Shown: positions 12,431 through 24,958 of the stretch, piece after piece
Position numbering within the stretch: position 1 is the stretch's first letter
Layout of the letters: each line of letters starts with the position of its first letter
Assembly (NCBI RefSeq): GCF_958979055.1
Contig: NC_084888.1
Location: 7,053,501-7,117,500, forward strand
Length of the DNA: 64,000 bases
From: Alnus glutinosa
Lineage: Eukaryota; Streptophyta; Magnoliopsida; Fagales; Betulaceae
Reading direction: 5' to 3'
Program-made: the position numbers and the translations under genes
Notes under the pieces: generated by a model
What the model saw: only the letters and a program-made list of their open reading frames with translations
Databases searched by the model: none
What the model was told of the DNA's origin: nothing

Positions 12431-14104
12431 GGTACATAAACAATAGAAGGCGCTATTCCGTTCGTTCATCTTCTTGCCAAACAACACCGGTATCTTTATG
12501 CGCGGGTGTAGAAATTAAGCATGCATGCCATGGGCATTATGGGCACGAAATGGATTATCGTGTCTCTTCAGTCAGCATTCCCAGCCTCCCAGGAGTAACG
12601 ACCTTTTATGAGGAGCGAAGATTATCGTGTGTAGAAGGCTGAGCAGAACGTACGTACAGGGCAGGCATGCGAAATTGAGGGCAAATATCCTGACTCCTGT
12701 GCTGAGCCAGAGCCACCATGAATTTAAACATGCATCAGGCCGGTTGCAGTGCTACACCGGTGGCCAGTAGCTAGACGTTAAAGCCCGCCCCTAATGATTG
12801 TGTTTGGAGAAGAGATATAATTGTCGAAAGCAAGGCCCCCTGGACCACATTCTGTATCCATATGATCAGAAAAAAGTCGAACCACACAAGTGTAAAGTGG
12901 TCCAGTTGTGACTCTCGCTACGAAGGTTAGTTGGGCATCGATTAATGGTCGAGAATCATCTAAATTACAACGGCCTGGAAATACACAAATGCATGGGGTG
13001 TCCTAGGATAATAAGCCCACGCCCACGTGGGTACCCTAATGGACCACGTCTGCTTCCGAGTTCGATCTGACAGGTCTTTGATGGACCACCTCACCTGCAG
13101 TAATACTGCAAATTAAACTTGGTCGATGGCTGAAACAACCAGGTTGTCTTCCTCGACCCTAGCTAGCCTTGACTCCGTACCGTCGGTTTGGGTGCATGGT
13201 TAAAGCTTAAACCCCCTTTTAACCTTCCCCATAAGAATTAAGATAAATATTTTGCCATAATTACGATTACTATCTACCCTATATCTTGAAGGATGCACGG
13301 TAAGAGATAGCTAGCCTAGCATGAAAGAATGCAAAAAGGGTGTCTATATGCATATCTTTACTGTCTATAATTTGTGTGTTACCTGTGAAGGCAGGTCTAC
13401 TCGATCTTATATATCTTACCTTACCTATTATAAAAGATCCAATTCTCAATGATGTCAATCAGTTTTGAGGATTTAATGCATTACAACTAATTGTAAAAAG
13501 TTTAATTGATTTAGGTCATCTCCAATAGATTCTCTATAAGGAATCTGCCTTGCATGGTGTAGAAAAAAACAAAAACAGATCTCCTGTGAATTATTGTGAA
13601 AATTTGTGACAAACAATGTAATGATAAGTAAGTTTGTAAATGCATGAATGTAAAAGGAAATGATTAAATTCATCGTATCATATATATGGTGCTTCATGTA
13701 CGGATGAAGATCATAGGCTACTATTATACGAGTTATCTCTTATATATGACCAATATATTTATGTTCTTTAGCCTTGCATCCAATAGTTTTATAGGTGATC
13801 GGTACAACCAGGTTTGATTCACGGTCACAAAGATGACATCGTTAGTGATGTGCGTGCTTCACCGATGTCATTTTACAGTCCTTTGGGATAACGCTAACCC
13901 TACCAAGAAAGGGTACGGTTAAGAGCTTAGATAGACCATATGGCATTGAACTATGATATGTCCACTTTAAATATCAGATGCTATAACTATAATGCATTAT
14001 CATGATATCGATAAAAACTTTACTTACTATCCCTAATTTTTCATCACTTTTATAATTATACTTTAAGCTTTAAAAAATATTAATTTTTTAAATTTCACCC
14101 CTCC
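12431..14104. other. Gene-free region with GC-richer segment at 12.45-13.2 kb
   Basis: The interval 12450-13200 has more G+C and CpG than its neighbours but no ORF longer than chance. It could be an old promoter, a non-coding transcript or diverged transposon sequence. 13200-14100 is AT-rich with nothing recognisable. Confidence 0.4.
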
Positions 14105-14480
14105 GTTATGACGAGAAGAGCTGAAGTAGGGAGTGAAGGATGAGTTGTCAAGCAAGCTAGACCGGAGGAGTTTGTTCTAGAAAGAGAAGGTGCAGGGAAG
14201 GCTTCAATACTTCGAGCCAGCCAAGGTCAATGACAAAACAGTGGTGAAACCTCCTGTTGAAGGAGTGGAAGTTGGTATACCTAGGTGGAATCCGAACTTG
14301 GTAGGGTACGTAGTTTCTAGACAAGCCGTTGTCATTCTTTCTTGTCAAAAAAGTAATGGAGCAGATGTGGGATTAGTATGAAAAAATTGAGGTTTTCTCC
14401 ACGGACAATAGATTGTACATCTTTCGGTTCAATATTGACAAGAAAACAAGTGATCAAGACGTGTTAAGGGCAAAGATATT
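14105..14480 (+). pseudogene. DUF4283 fragment (LINE-associated), frameshifted
   Basis: Translation gives LQYFEPAKVNDKTVVKPPVE, then VGIPRWNPNLVGY, in one frame. After a shift near 14320 it continues in another frame as KKVMEQMWD and VFSTDNRLYIFRFN. This order matches the N-terminal DUF4283 domain of plant LINE-associated zinc-knuckle proteins (family knowledge). Stops and at least one frameshift show it is dead. No reverse transcriptase follows, so it is a short isolated remnant. Confidence 0.62.
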
Positions 14481-15960
14481 GTGACATATAGCTAGCAAAT
14501 TAACAAACCAATTATTCTTTGTTCCTCTTTGTGCAACTTGCCACATTGGACAAAGGAATTGGAGATAATTGTTGGGTAATAGGCTGGTAAGCCCACGTCG
14601 TCCACACCTTAAGCCTAAAATTAAGTAATTAACTCAAGTGCATCCTACATGTGTAATAGGGAATCAAATGCTGAATTGGCCACAATCTTTGATACGCCCT
14701 TAGTTATTTGGGCAATATGTGCTTCAGTCTAGGCAAATGCGGTAAGGGTCACACGTGAAATATGGATCATGGTGTAGAAACCGACGACAAATAATTACAT
14801 ACAAGCCACTATAAAATTAAGGTGATTCACAGTTAGGTAAAAGGGACTTTTGAGTCCTTGCTTAAAACTCAATTCTTAAATAATTTTGTTTTTATTTTTT
14901 TTATTTGCCAAATACTTTGTTGACTTAAGCATTGAAGTTATCTTTTACCGGCACCTTTCGACAAGCTCCATGGCTTATACTTTTCTCTTTTGCAAGTGAT
15001 GATCAGCTAGTGTTCAACCCGAGGAAAATTGTTCTAACATATAACATTATACCTACTCATCAATTGTCTAATTTTACCTGCGTGATGAGTTAAGTGATTA
15101 ACATAAAACACTAGAAAAAAGTGGTTAATGTAAAACTTTTCCTTTGTACTAGTGGACTAATTCTTTAAAGGATTTTTGAATACTACTAGATTTTAAGATG
15201 TAAAATTAATTTTGAGGATTTTAGGAGCCATGACCTAATTAGTCTCACATAGCTTCCATCATTAAGAGTGAAATCGATCAGATATTTAAAAGAATCAAAA
15301 CTCATTGAATATATATCAATAAAAAACTTAACATGAAACATTAATTGTATTGTAAAGATAAATATATATATAGTCTGTGATCATTATTGATTGAGCAATT
15401 GTACCATAGGTCGTTTGATTTGATTCCAGTCTAAACTGTTTGTTCTTTAACTCTGCCTTAGAACTTTGTTATTGGCCTCTCAAATTTGACTTATATGAGA
15501 AGGGAATGAGGGAGAGTTTTGAAATTAGAATCTTACTATATAACTCCCGTGAGCATTCCTTTTTCAATTCAAAAACTTTTGTCTAGTCAGTAGTCAGTGT
15601 AAAATCTTTCAGAAATATCTTAAATAAAGAGTAAGCAAATTTAGATGCATGCAAATCATCAACATTTTTTCACCCTTTTTTCACCGGCTGCTATAATAAG
15701 TGGGGCCCAATTGTGTGGGTGCCCAGCTCACTCTAGGCTGATGTGGCTAGAGTTGTAGGGGTGATTGGGGTGAAATCGATCTACCCTGAGTTCTAGAGGA
15801 AAGAGGAAGAAAGAAAAAGTCCAAACACTGAGAAGCTGTGAAGCAGAACCGTCTGAACTGAACTGTGAAGAGAGAGAGACAGAGAAGCATTGCAGTCAAC
15901 AATATTTGGAAGAGAAAAAACGATACATGGGCGAAACAGTGAAGCACTCGTAGTTTGAAA
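14481..15960. other. Intergenic DNA and upstream region of the coiled-coil gene
   Basis: No gene is seen in 14481-15700. 15700-15960 is purine-rich toward its end and leads into the GA-rich leader of the downstream gene, so its promoter and 5' UTR probably lie here. I cannot place a TATA box with confidence. Confidence 0.5.
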
Positions 15961-15965
15961 TTTGA

Positions 15966-15969
<4 letters not shown>

Positions 15970-16013
<44 letters not shown>
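15970..16013 (+). repeat. (GA)n microsatellite in the 5' leader
   Basis: About 20 GA dinucleotides lie 30 bases upstream of the start codon at 16044. GA/CT tracts in plant leaders and core promoters are common and can bind GAGA-binding BPC proteins (family knowledge). A role here is inference. Confidence 0.85.
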
Positions 16014-16014
<1 letters not shown>

Positions 16015-16043
16015 TCTGGACTTCTGGGGAAAGAAAAACAAAG

Positions 16044-19000
16044 ATGGAAAGCAAAGAAAAAGGCGTGGACAGAGAAGCCAAAAAGCAGAGTGTAATGGTG
16101 AAAAAGTTGAAACGCGGTATGTTGGTAGGGAAAAGAGGAGGCCCATGTACTCCACCACCTACATGGCTTGAGTTTTCATCTCACAAGAATGATAACACCA
16201 CTACTGACACTCATGAATTCCTCACCTTTCCCAACACCGCCACCACATCAATCTCTGCTAGAAAGCTCTGCGCCAACCTCTGGGAGATTCAGCCCCACCA
16301 ACGCGTCCTTGTCCCACTTGGTAAAATGAGAAAGGGTGGTGCTAGGCCTAGGCTTCATCGCCACCACCGCAGGGGCAAAGGCTTTGAGGTTTCCAAACAC
16401 GCGGTTGACCCTCAGAATCCCCCCCACACGGTATAACTTTACCTTACCTACCTTACTTTTCTTCTTTCCTTTGTTGGTTGCTTAAATGTTAATTGTTTTT
16501 TTTTTGGATTTCTTTGTGAATTTCTTTCTGGGGTTGTTTTGTTTGATTACTGGTTTTCTGGTTGTGTTTACCTGCTTGTCCTGTGTTCTCGTTGTTCTGT
16601 GGTTTTTTTTTTGGTTTTCCGTGGGGTATTTAGTCCATGGGTACATCCGTAATAATTTCTCATGTACATTGGAGATCGAATACAATTTCAGCTGAAAGGT
16701 TGCTTCTTTGGGTTAATGTCTTTTGCATTTTTACGAAGCATGCATTCATTGGGCCTCTTTGTATATGAATTCTCTTGAGAAACACGGACTTTATTACATT
16801 TTTGGTAGTTGTCAATTCCCCTCTCTTTTTGTTAAGTCCCCCAAGCCTTCCTACAAGCTCTGTTTCTTGCTCCCTCCAAGGGACATTTTCCAATGAGAAT
16901 GGAGGCAATCTCATCATAACCTTTTCTGTCCATATATATATATTTTTTCTTTGTAGAAAATTTCTTTATTGTGTTCCTATCTTGCATCATTCACTGAGCA
17001 TTTTTCAGCAATTGCATTCGTTGATCAGTTGATCTTGCTTCCTGGGCTTATTATACCAGTGCTTTTTTAATGGAAACATGAAATTACTTATACCTGGGGG
17101 AAAAAGCATGTGAAAATTTGACTTGGTTACTAGGAATAGAAAGCTCTGATTTTTATAGCTCAAAACCCTCGGGCTGTTTCCATGTTTTTCTACCTCTTTT
17201 TTATTTTTTATTTTAAATCCAAAATTGATTTTTACCCTCTCTCTCATTGCAGCCAGCAACTGCAAGTAGCTTGGGGAGGTATGTTTCAGCATCACTTGTA
17301 CAACACCATCGATCAGTTCAAAGAAATCACTGTGCATTGCAGCCTGTATCTCCTGCAAGTTATGGTAGCTCATTGGAGGTATGATTTATCCTGCATAAAC
17401 CATCCACAATTCTCTTTTCTATTCTCTCTCTTTCTTTTTCTTTCTTTTTTTCTAATGATTAAAGAAATGGAAACAAGAAAGCCTGTAAAGTTGTAATAGT
17501 GTAAGATCAACAATTTGCTAACGCAATATAGGAGAGAAGTTGGTTCGTAAACTGTGCCTTAATGTTCTGCGTTTGGTATATATATATATGAGATGTGTTT
17601 GATATTATTTTCTTGTACATCTCTTTTACAAATTTACCATTGAATCTGTGGAACTCTCATGTAGTCCCATAGATTTAATGGTGAATTTACACATATCTTG
17701 TACGGAGATGGACAAGAGATATGCAAGAGAATGAAACCAAACATTTCTTTATATATATAGATACATGTAAATACATACATATATACATGTGTGTGTATTG
17801 AATTCACATGTTGGTGATTATATCACACATTTGCCAACTATTATTTCAAAGTTACAGATTTTACGGATGTAGTAGCTGGATTTTGAAAAGTTAATATTCA
17901 TACTACAACTTGTAAGCACAGGATTTCCTGATACAAGTACCCTTGAGATAGAAACAATGTTGTATAAGGACTATTAGAACAAGATTTTGTATGGTTAAAG
18001 AATGTTGTTACTAAACAAGTGAAGAACCTACAAGCAGCATTTGCCACATACCTTTCAGGTTTTGTGTGATTGAACATGTTGGTTTGCTCACTAAGCTCGA
18101 AATCTAGGCATTTTACCACCTTTGCTAAAGTTTTTCTCACAATACTCGGTCATTATATTGTTTAAAAGGGAGGCCTTATAAACAATTTCCTAGATAAAGT
18201 TACATAATATCTCAGTTTTTAGAACTTATGAATTATAATTGCAGAATAGGCTTACTTGCAATATCTCTTCTAATTCCATCAATACTTGTATTATTCATTT
18301 CCTCTAATGCTTGAGAAATATGCCAAAGACCCCATTTTCATGACTTCAGTATGTCAAACACTTGCCGATGAGCAGCATGACTCGCATATACTTGATTAAT
18401 TAATCATGAAATGGTGACGAGAGATGCAGTTGTATTAGTTGATGATTTGTTAACTTCCTTGTGGAATTGCAGTTTCTGCCATAAGAAGGCCATATACCCT
18501 AATTTAACTGTAATGATTAGATTCATTAACTCCACTGTTATTAATCTTCTGCTTATAACCTTCTCCTCTAAACAGTCCATCAATTTAACTGCTATTTGAC
18601 CCTATGAATTCTGATACCTCTTCTTTTCACAGGTGGCACCTTATAACCCTCCTGTTACTCCGACAAGTTCTTTGGACTTGAAGGGTAGAATGGGTGGATC
18701 AAGCTATAGCCTTAAAACATCCACGGAGTTAGTCAAGGTACTCAATCGGATTTGGAGTCTAGAAGAACAACACGCATCAAATATATCAATGGTGAAAGCA
18801 CTGAAAATGGAACTATATCATTCTAAAGCTAGAATTAAAGAATTGCTAGAAGAGAAGCAATTGGATAGGCACGAATTGGATGGCTTGATGAAGCTAGTTA
18901 CAGAGGATAAACTTGTTAGGAAGAATAAGGAGCAAGATCGAATTAAAGCTGTGGTAGAGTCAATCAGGGATGAGCTAGAAGATGAGAGGAAGCTAAGAAA

Positions 19001-20156
19001 GCTTTCAGAAAGCCTGCACCGGAAGCTAGCTCGAGAGCTTTCTGAATTGAAATCTTCTTTTTCTAATGCTTGGAGAGAGCTTGAAAGAGAGAGAAAAGCA
19101 CGGATTCTGTTGGAAAACTTGTGTGATGAGTTTGCTAAAGGTATAAGAGATTATGAACAAGAAGTGCGGTCCTTGAAGCACAAGAATGAGAAGGATAGGG
19201 TTGATAAGGGAAACCCTGACAGGCTAGTTCTCCATATTTCAGAAGCGTGGCTTGATGAGCGGATGCAAATGAAGCTAGCAGAAGCTCGAAATGATATTGC
19301 AGAAAAGAATACAATTGTGGACAAGTTAGGTTTTGATATAGAAAACTTTCTTCAAGCTAAACGATCTATTGACTCAAGAAAAACTGAGAACTTGTCCCCA
19401 CGGGAGCTAAACAAAAATTGCTCATGTCGACATTCGATAGAGTCCCTTCCTTTGAATGGGGCTGTTAGTGCACCTCAAAATGCTGCTGATGAAGAAGTCT
19501 TATCAGCCAGTGATTATAATTGCTTTGAACAAAACAAGAGTTCTGGTGGAAAACAAAGCAAAGGCAGCTCTCAACAAAAGGGCAAAAATGCTGCAGAAAG
19601 CCTTCACAAAGAGATAGTGAAATCAAATTCCATGAGAACAAAGGTTGGATTATGGGAAACCGATGACATCTGTAAACCATCCAGTTTGCAGGGTCAGTTT
19701 GAAGAGCATATGGCAAATGCCACACCATTTAATGGAAACAGGAGCCAGTTTTCAGAGAGGCAAGATGGAATGAACTATCCTGAGACATCTGGAACGTTTG
19801 ACGCCACCCGGGAAGGTCTACAAGAAAGAGACAGTAAACGGGTCGGGATCGGTGGACCGAAGTCAAATCATGTGCTCGATAACCTGATTAGAAATCAATC
19901 CTCGTCATTGGAGGTTGATAAGATTCATCCCCAGAGTAATTGCAGAGAAGATTCTTGTGATCGATCTGTATTAACAGGTAATGCAAGCCCAGTTCAACGG
20001 TGGATGTCAAAATTGACAAACTCAGATTTTGAAAAATCTATATCTTCCTTGAGACTGCCGCCGGGCTTGAAGGAAAATACATTGATGGCAAAACTACTTG
20101 AAGCGAGGTTAGAGGGACAGCACTCTCGGTCAAAAGCTTGCAAAGGTTCCTTTTAA
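16044..20156 (+). CDS. Coiled-coil protein, At2g46250/At5g41620 (BRANCHLESS TRICHOME-like) family
   Basis: Three exons, all in phase 0: 16044-16430 (donor GTATAA), 17253-17378 (acceptor TTGCAG, donor GTATGA) and 18633-20156 (acceptor TTCACAG, stop TAA). They encode 129 + 42 + 507 = 678 aa. The N-terminal basic region contains KRGMLVGKRGGPCTPPPTW, a family hallmark, followed by ARKLCANLWEIQ. Residues about 200-415 form a long charged coiled coil (VLNRIWSLEEQHASNI, then KLVTEDKLVRKNKEQDRI). A Ser/Asn-rich low-complexity part follows, then the conserved tail SPVQRWMSKL, then LRLPPGLKENTLMAKLLEARLEG. The best-known relative, BLT, shapes trichome branching through the cytoskeleton, while databases often label this family USO1-like or myosin-heavy-chain-like. 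No enzymatic domain or membrane segment is seen. The start follows the GA-rich leader and precedes the conserved motif. Gene structure is strong, cellular function is inferred. Confidence 0.9.
17597..17742. mobile_element. Small inverted-repeat MITE in intron 2
   Basis: The left arm (GTTTGATATTATTTTCTTGT, then AAATTTACCATTGAATCTGTGG) and the right arm (CCATAGATTTAATGGTGAATTT, ending GAATGAAACCAAAC) are imperfect inverse repeats around a short centre. It lies wholly in intron 2 of the coiled-coil gene. A target duplication is not clear. Confidence 0.55.
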
Positions 20157-21289
20157 ATTCAACAGAATGGTGGAATTTGCCTGGAGAAAGAAGCTTCTAG
20201 TTCACAGTGGCTGCTTAGATCGTGCCAAGATCCTCTTTCTAAAATGACTGTTAGTGGTGCAATGTATTGGGAAAAAAAAAAAAAAAAAGCCGGCATACTT
20301 TTTTTCTTGGTTCACAGATCAGAAGCTATGGATTTTCTCTACCAACTTGTCTTGCTGTTTGAGAAACCTGTCAGAGTGACGTTTTTGGAAGATGATCCTG
20401 AGCTCTGTCTCTCACAACCATAATCTACAGGACCATCTTGAATATTCTTCATACCTCAATCACCACCTTCCATCATTCCCAAAACCCGTCTTAGTCAAAA
20501 GTTCAGTGAGGGCTTTTATTGCAGAATGTTGAATTACACAGGAGGTTTAAGGAAGACAATGAATAATATCCCACCCACGTAACCCAAGAGGTTCCTTTAA
20601 CAAGACTGAATTCTTGTTTACGTAAATCAACCACAGAAATAAGCATAGAGTGCCGAGCGTGTTGAGTGTAGAGGGATGGGTTCCAAATTACGGGAGATTG
20701 TACCAAAGATCGTCTTTCATTTTCCTTCCTAAACGGATGAATATTAGCTTTAAGTGTTACCATACCTAAACCATACCTGAATTTCTCTTCTTTGCTGATG
20801 TTATTTTTCTTTACCTTATCTGGATGTCTATAATCCTTTACTTTCAAGAAGAAACTTCATTTATCCCCTAAACAACCAAGCGATTTGAAACGTTTTTCAA
20901 AAAATTTAGAAGTTTGCAATGTCGGGTTCTAATCTGTTAGAACCTTTCATTGACCCCTACCGTTTGATTTTTTTTTTTTTTTTTTTCCCCATTAACTTAG
21001 ACAGCTAACATATAAAATATCCATTATACTCCAATAAAATTTATAAAAGGGAAAATCAAAGATAAATCCTTCTATCAAAGCGCCTTTCCAAATTTCTTCG
21101 TCATTTTTTTTTTTTTTTCTTCGAGTTTCATTGCATAAGTTATTTGGCAAACTTGCAGAGTCTGTTATTGCCACGTCACATTTCAAAGTAATAATTTTTA
21201 TTTTTTACTACTACTTTTTTAAAAAAAAAAGAGGGGGGGGGGGGGGGGGGGAACCCCTTGGGGTCGCTAGCAGTGGGGCGGGGTACCTT
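20157..21289. other. 3' UTR of coiled-coil gene and intergenic DNA
   Basis: 20157-20500 is probably the 3' UTR, with no canonical AATAAA placed with confidence. The rest holds poly-T tracts (20970-20985, 21105-21118) and, at 21230-21251, a homopolymeric G run. No further gene is seen. Confidence 0.5.
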
Positions 21290-22310
21290 GGGCTGGCAAT
21301 TTTGGTTTACGTGTTGGGTTCGAATCAATATGTTTGACCCACTAACATGTTAAGGGTCAATCCTTACACGACTCATTTAATTAAATGGGTTAAACCCCTC
21401 AATTCTAACATAACTCATGCCACTTAAACAAGCGGATGACATAATACAATCCGCTAAATCAACAGGTCATGTTGGGTTGACTCAAATAATACCCATTTGA
21501 CCCATTATTTAAAAACTAATTCAAATAAGTGAATAACCCGTTAGTGTTTTGTTTTTTATTTTACAAATATGATTTTATAATTATATGGGTCAAACAGGTC
21601 ACCCATTGGTTAAGCGGGCTGACCCGGGATTGACCTGTATATTAAATAGGTTAATTCGGGTCAATCCGAATTGATACTGTTGGAACAGTTTCCGGTAGGT
21701 GACGTGTCGATCAGATATTCGTCTTGTATGCTCCTGCTTCACCTGCAAAAGAAGGCTGCGTCGGGAGATCCCGACAGCCCTGCTCCGATGCATAAATGAG
21801 TGTATTGTTCTGAGAGTAAATGCACAGAATAATGCAAAAAAGATTGATTAGCATATACCTTAACATCTGAGAAGATTCTAGTATTTTATAGAGATTGAGG
21901 AGCAGTTCAGTTAGCTTCTCAACTCATGCTAGGAACAGCGATTGAAGGAGACGTGGCCCTGGGTGTACGAATATTTTGGGTTCCGCCTACCCCGGGCGCA
22001 CAATCAAGTTGCGTGTCGTGCGTCGTGTCCCTTAGATTCCGGGTACTGCCGAGGTATACGCGGACGCGGACATCAACTAATATTCGGGTCTGCAATTCAG
22101 GCTAGTTGAACAGATTGGGCCCAAGTGGTATTAACGGGCTCGGGTGGACTATTTTCTCTTTAATGCTTGGACCTGGTTGGGTGGACCCAATGGGCCTGGC
22201 TAGCCGAGAAGGCCGGTATTTTCCCCAACAGATACGAATCTTATTATACCCATCCTTAACTTACTAATTTTATGTTGAGTTCGTGAGTCGTATAAAAAAA
22301 TCTCAATCCT
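21290..22310. repeat. Dispersed GACCCG-type repeat, split by a solo LTR
   Basis: Words such as TTTGACCCA, GGGTCAAT, TGACCCGGGATTGACC and TTCGGGTCAATCC recur through 21300-21677 and continue after the solo LTR (ACGAATCTTATTATACCC). It is related to 11575-11950. Joining across the LTR restores a continuous repeat, so this is the older host sequence. Confidence 0.5.
21678..22230 (-). mobile_element. Solo LTR (553 bp) of an LTR retrotransposon
   Basis: It starts TGTTGGAACAG and ends TTCCCCAACA, an inverted TG...CA terminus, and is flanked by the 5-bp duplication GATAC (21673-21677 and 22231-22235). No internal domain or second LTR exists between the duplications, so it is a solo LTR left by unequal recombination. 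A TATA-like TCTATAAAATAC lies on the minus strand near 21880, suggesting the element pointed leftward. Confidence 0.88.
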
Positions 22311-22960
22311 AATGACAAGGGGTGGCCTTACTTCCCCTTTAAGGATTGGGGTGGCCTCGGAGCCACCCCCACGCCATTTGTTGGCTCAAGTCGTAACACA
22401 TGTATCTCAAGTTATATCTATCCTCCAAGCCTATATGTACCTATAACTCTCTTACAATGAGGTTGCCACATCCCGTGGGACTTCAAGAATAACATCGGTG
22501 CTTCGATGAGGTACAATAGCTAGCTACCACTAGTTGACTGACTGTGTCCAACCATATGTGATCCATACAACTAATGATGCCACAGGGTGTGACCGTCATT
22601 CGTGGATGGTTGCGCCATTCACTATAGCCATTCAAAAAATTGAAATGATGTGCCATCAATTATTTCGTTTGATGAAATAACATTAAATCCTAACTTTGAA
22701 ATGAATGATCTCTATTTCAAGTAAAATTGAGAGAATCTTTGTCCCCCTTGTAGGGCAGGATAAGATCATTTTCATTACAAATGAAATGGATAATATTCAT
22801 TTCATAGTTAAAATTTAAAGTTTGTGTAATTAAGAGTATACATGATGTCAACGTTGACATATCTTTTAAAAAATTTAATTAATAATGTCAAATATGGCAT
22901 CATGTACACCGTTAGATTCACAAATTTTAAATTTTGACCATAAAATTAATGCTATCCACT
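22311..22960. other. Intergenic DNA, no gene seen
   Basis: No coding frame is supported. It contains a GGGGTGGCC block near 22320-22370 and AT-rich sequence with inverted words (ATGATGTCAA/ATGGCATCATGT near 22840-22910), possibly another MITE fragment. Confidence 0.45.
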
Positions 22961-22984
22961 CACTACAAAAAAATTTGCAAGTTG

Positions 22985-23300
22985 CTACATGTATGGGGCT
23001 CATACACGTGGCTAATAGTTTGCCACATGTAATTAGCGACGTGTGGGCAGCGTAGTAGATCTGGTTGTTGCGAAATGTGCAATTTGCAACGTGTCCATGT
23101 CACCATTGTGCCACGTGGCATCCTGACCATGCTGCGACACGTCAGCCACGTGTAATGACCACGTGGCTAACGTTTTAGCCACTTGGTCTGACTCCACGTG
23201 GCACATTGGCCACATGGATTATGGTCCACGTGGCCACAATCAGCTGCATGGATTGTGATCCAAGTGGCCGACTGTGGATTGTGGCATCTGCCACGTGGCA
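22985..23300. repeat. Left subterminal repeats of the CACTA element
   Basis: At least ten degenerate CCACGTGGC/GCCACATG words in both orientations occur within about 300 bp of the left end. In En/Spm, short subterminal motifs are the binding sites of the TNPA protein. By analogy these are candidate binding sites for the element's TNPA-like protein. Confidence 0.8.
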
Positions 23301-23741
23301 AAATGCAATTTTTTTTTTTTTCCAAAAAAAAAAAAAATTAAAAACCACAATATATATATATATATATCTCCATCTTTTTACCCAAAAATATCACAAAAAT
23401 ATTAGGACAACATTTGAAATTTACCATAAACACAAAATCAAATTACGCACATCAATAATTATAAATCCAACACAACAATAGATTATGTACTAATAAACAT
23501 TATTGTTATTAACAAAACAAAGTTACACAAAATATGTACAAATCTGAAGGCCGTCGTTCCTGTGGATCATGAGTTCTCATACCAGGCGTGTACTCACCAA
23601 CAAGCGATTGCTGCACAAGGGACGGTGTAGCAGGCGATGGTGTCCTGACGGGGGAATGCTGGCTCAGTTGTCGTCAAATAGGCGACAACGGACCAATCGT
23701 TGTCACATTAACTGCAAGTAATGAAAACATTAAAAAATTTG

Positions 23742-24187
23742 GGGGTAATTACCTTTTTTCCCCATTAACTACCAACTTTTGCGCAAAGCCCCCACAAACT
23801 ACCAGCTCGACCAAAATAGAGCATTCAACTACCAAACATAACCATTTTCCCCCCTTCCGTTAGTTAGAGGGTTAAAACAAACGGTCAACGGGTCACGTGA
23901 TCGTCACGTGCCGTTTTACATGGGGGCATGTTGGAAGATGGTGGTAGTTCATTTGGGCATGTTGGAAGATGGTGGTAGTTCATGGGGGAAAATAGGAAGA
24001 AAATGAGGGTAAAACAGCATGTGACGGTCACGTGACCCGTTGACTGTTTGTTTTAACCCCTTTGACTGACGGAAGGAGGGACAAGGGTTGTCTTTGGTAG
24101 TTTAATGCTCTATTTTGGTCGAGTTGATAGTTTGTGGGGGCTTTGCGCAAAAGTTGGTAGTTCATAGGGGGAAAAGGTAATTACCCC
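23742..24187. mobile_element. MULE-type MITE, family 1, copy B (nested in CACTA)
   Basis: 446 bp. It starts GGGGTAATTACC and ends GGTAATTACCCC, with a perfect 9-bp duplication AAAAATTTG (23733-23741 and 24188-24196). The arms of ~180 bp share CAAAATAGAGCATTCAACTA and ACGGTCAACGGGTCACGTGA with copy A. The centre has a short duplication of GGCATGTTGGAAGATGGTGG. It lies inside the CACTA element, so it transposed after that element arrived. Confidence 0.9.
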
Positions 24188-24958
24188 AAAAATTTGAGTA
24201 TATACATATTAAGTCCATAACATTGATTAAAAATAAGCAGTTTACACAATATTAATCATACATGCAGATGCACTACTAACAGATGACGTACTACCTCCGT
24301 TTGTAGGTGGAGACTGCTAAGCACTAGGGCTCGTATGTGATACTCCTATGGAGGTGAGCACAGCCTCGAGGTGTCGCATGTGTTGCTCCAATGCGTTATT
24401 TCTCTCGATCTTTGCCTGTAACAATGTCTCCATTGTCGCAATCCTGCTCTCATGTATGGAGCAGCCCCGAGAAGTACACTGTGATGGTTCTCCTTGTGAG
24501 TGAGTCCGGTATGAGAAACACGTCCCACGTACGAGAGTAACGTTCGGCCCAACCTGCCGAACTCTCCTCGCGTATTCAGGCCTCCCCAACGCCTGTTTGT
24601 ACGCGTTGTTCGGTGCCCAATGCACTGTGTCTTCTAACATGCTCTGAGTAGTGGCAGGATCACTGGATAAACTCTGTGTCATCTTCTCCTGTACGTCGTC
24701 AACATAAAATACACTTGTAGTCAATATATACTTTATCATACCCATAACTTAGAAATATTAGTAAAATAGATCAGTAGCATACGCATAGGACCCGTGTACG
24801 TTCGTTCAGGTGAGTGCCATCCTTCCTAGTGTGCGTTTTCACAAACGACTCCGCTCGAGTTAGGGCTGTGCCATAAGTAGTTGCCTGTCGCCATCCAATT
24901 GAAATAAATAACAAACAGTAATATTAATTTTTTAAAAAACAATTAGATACAAATATTA

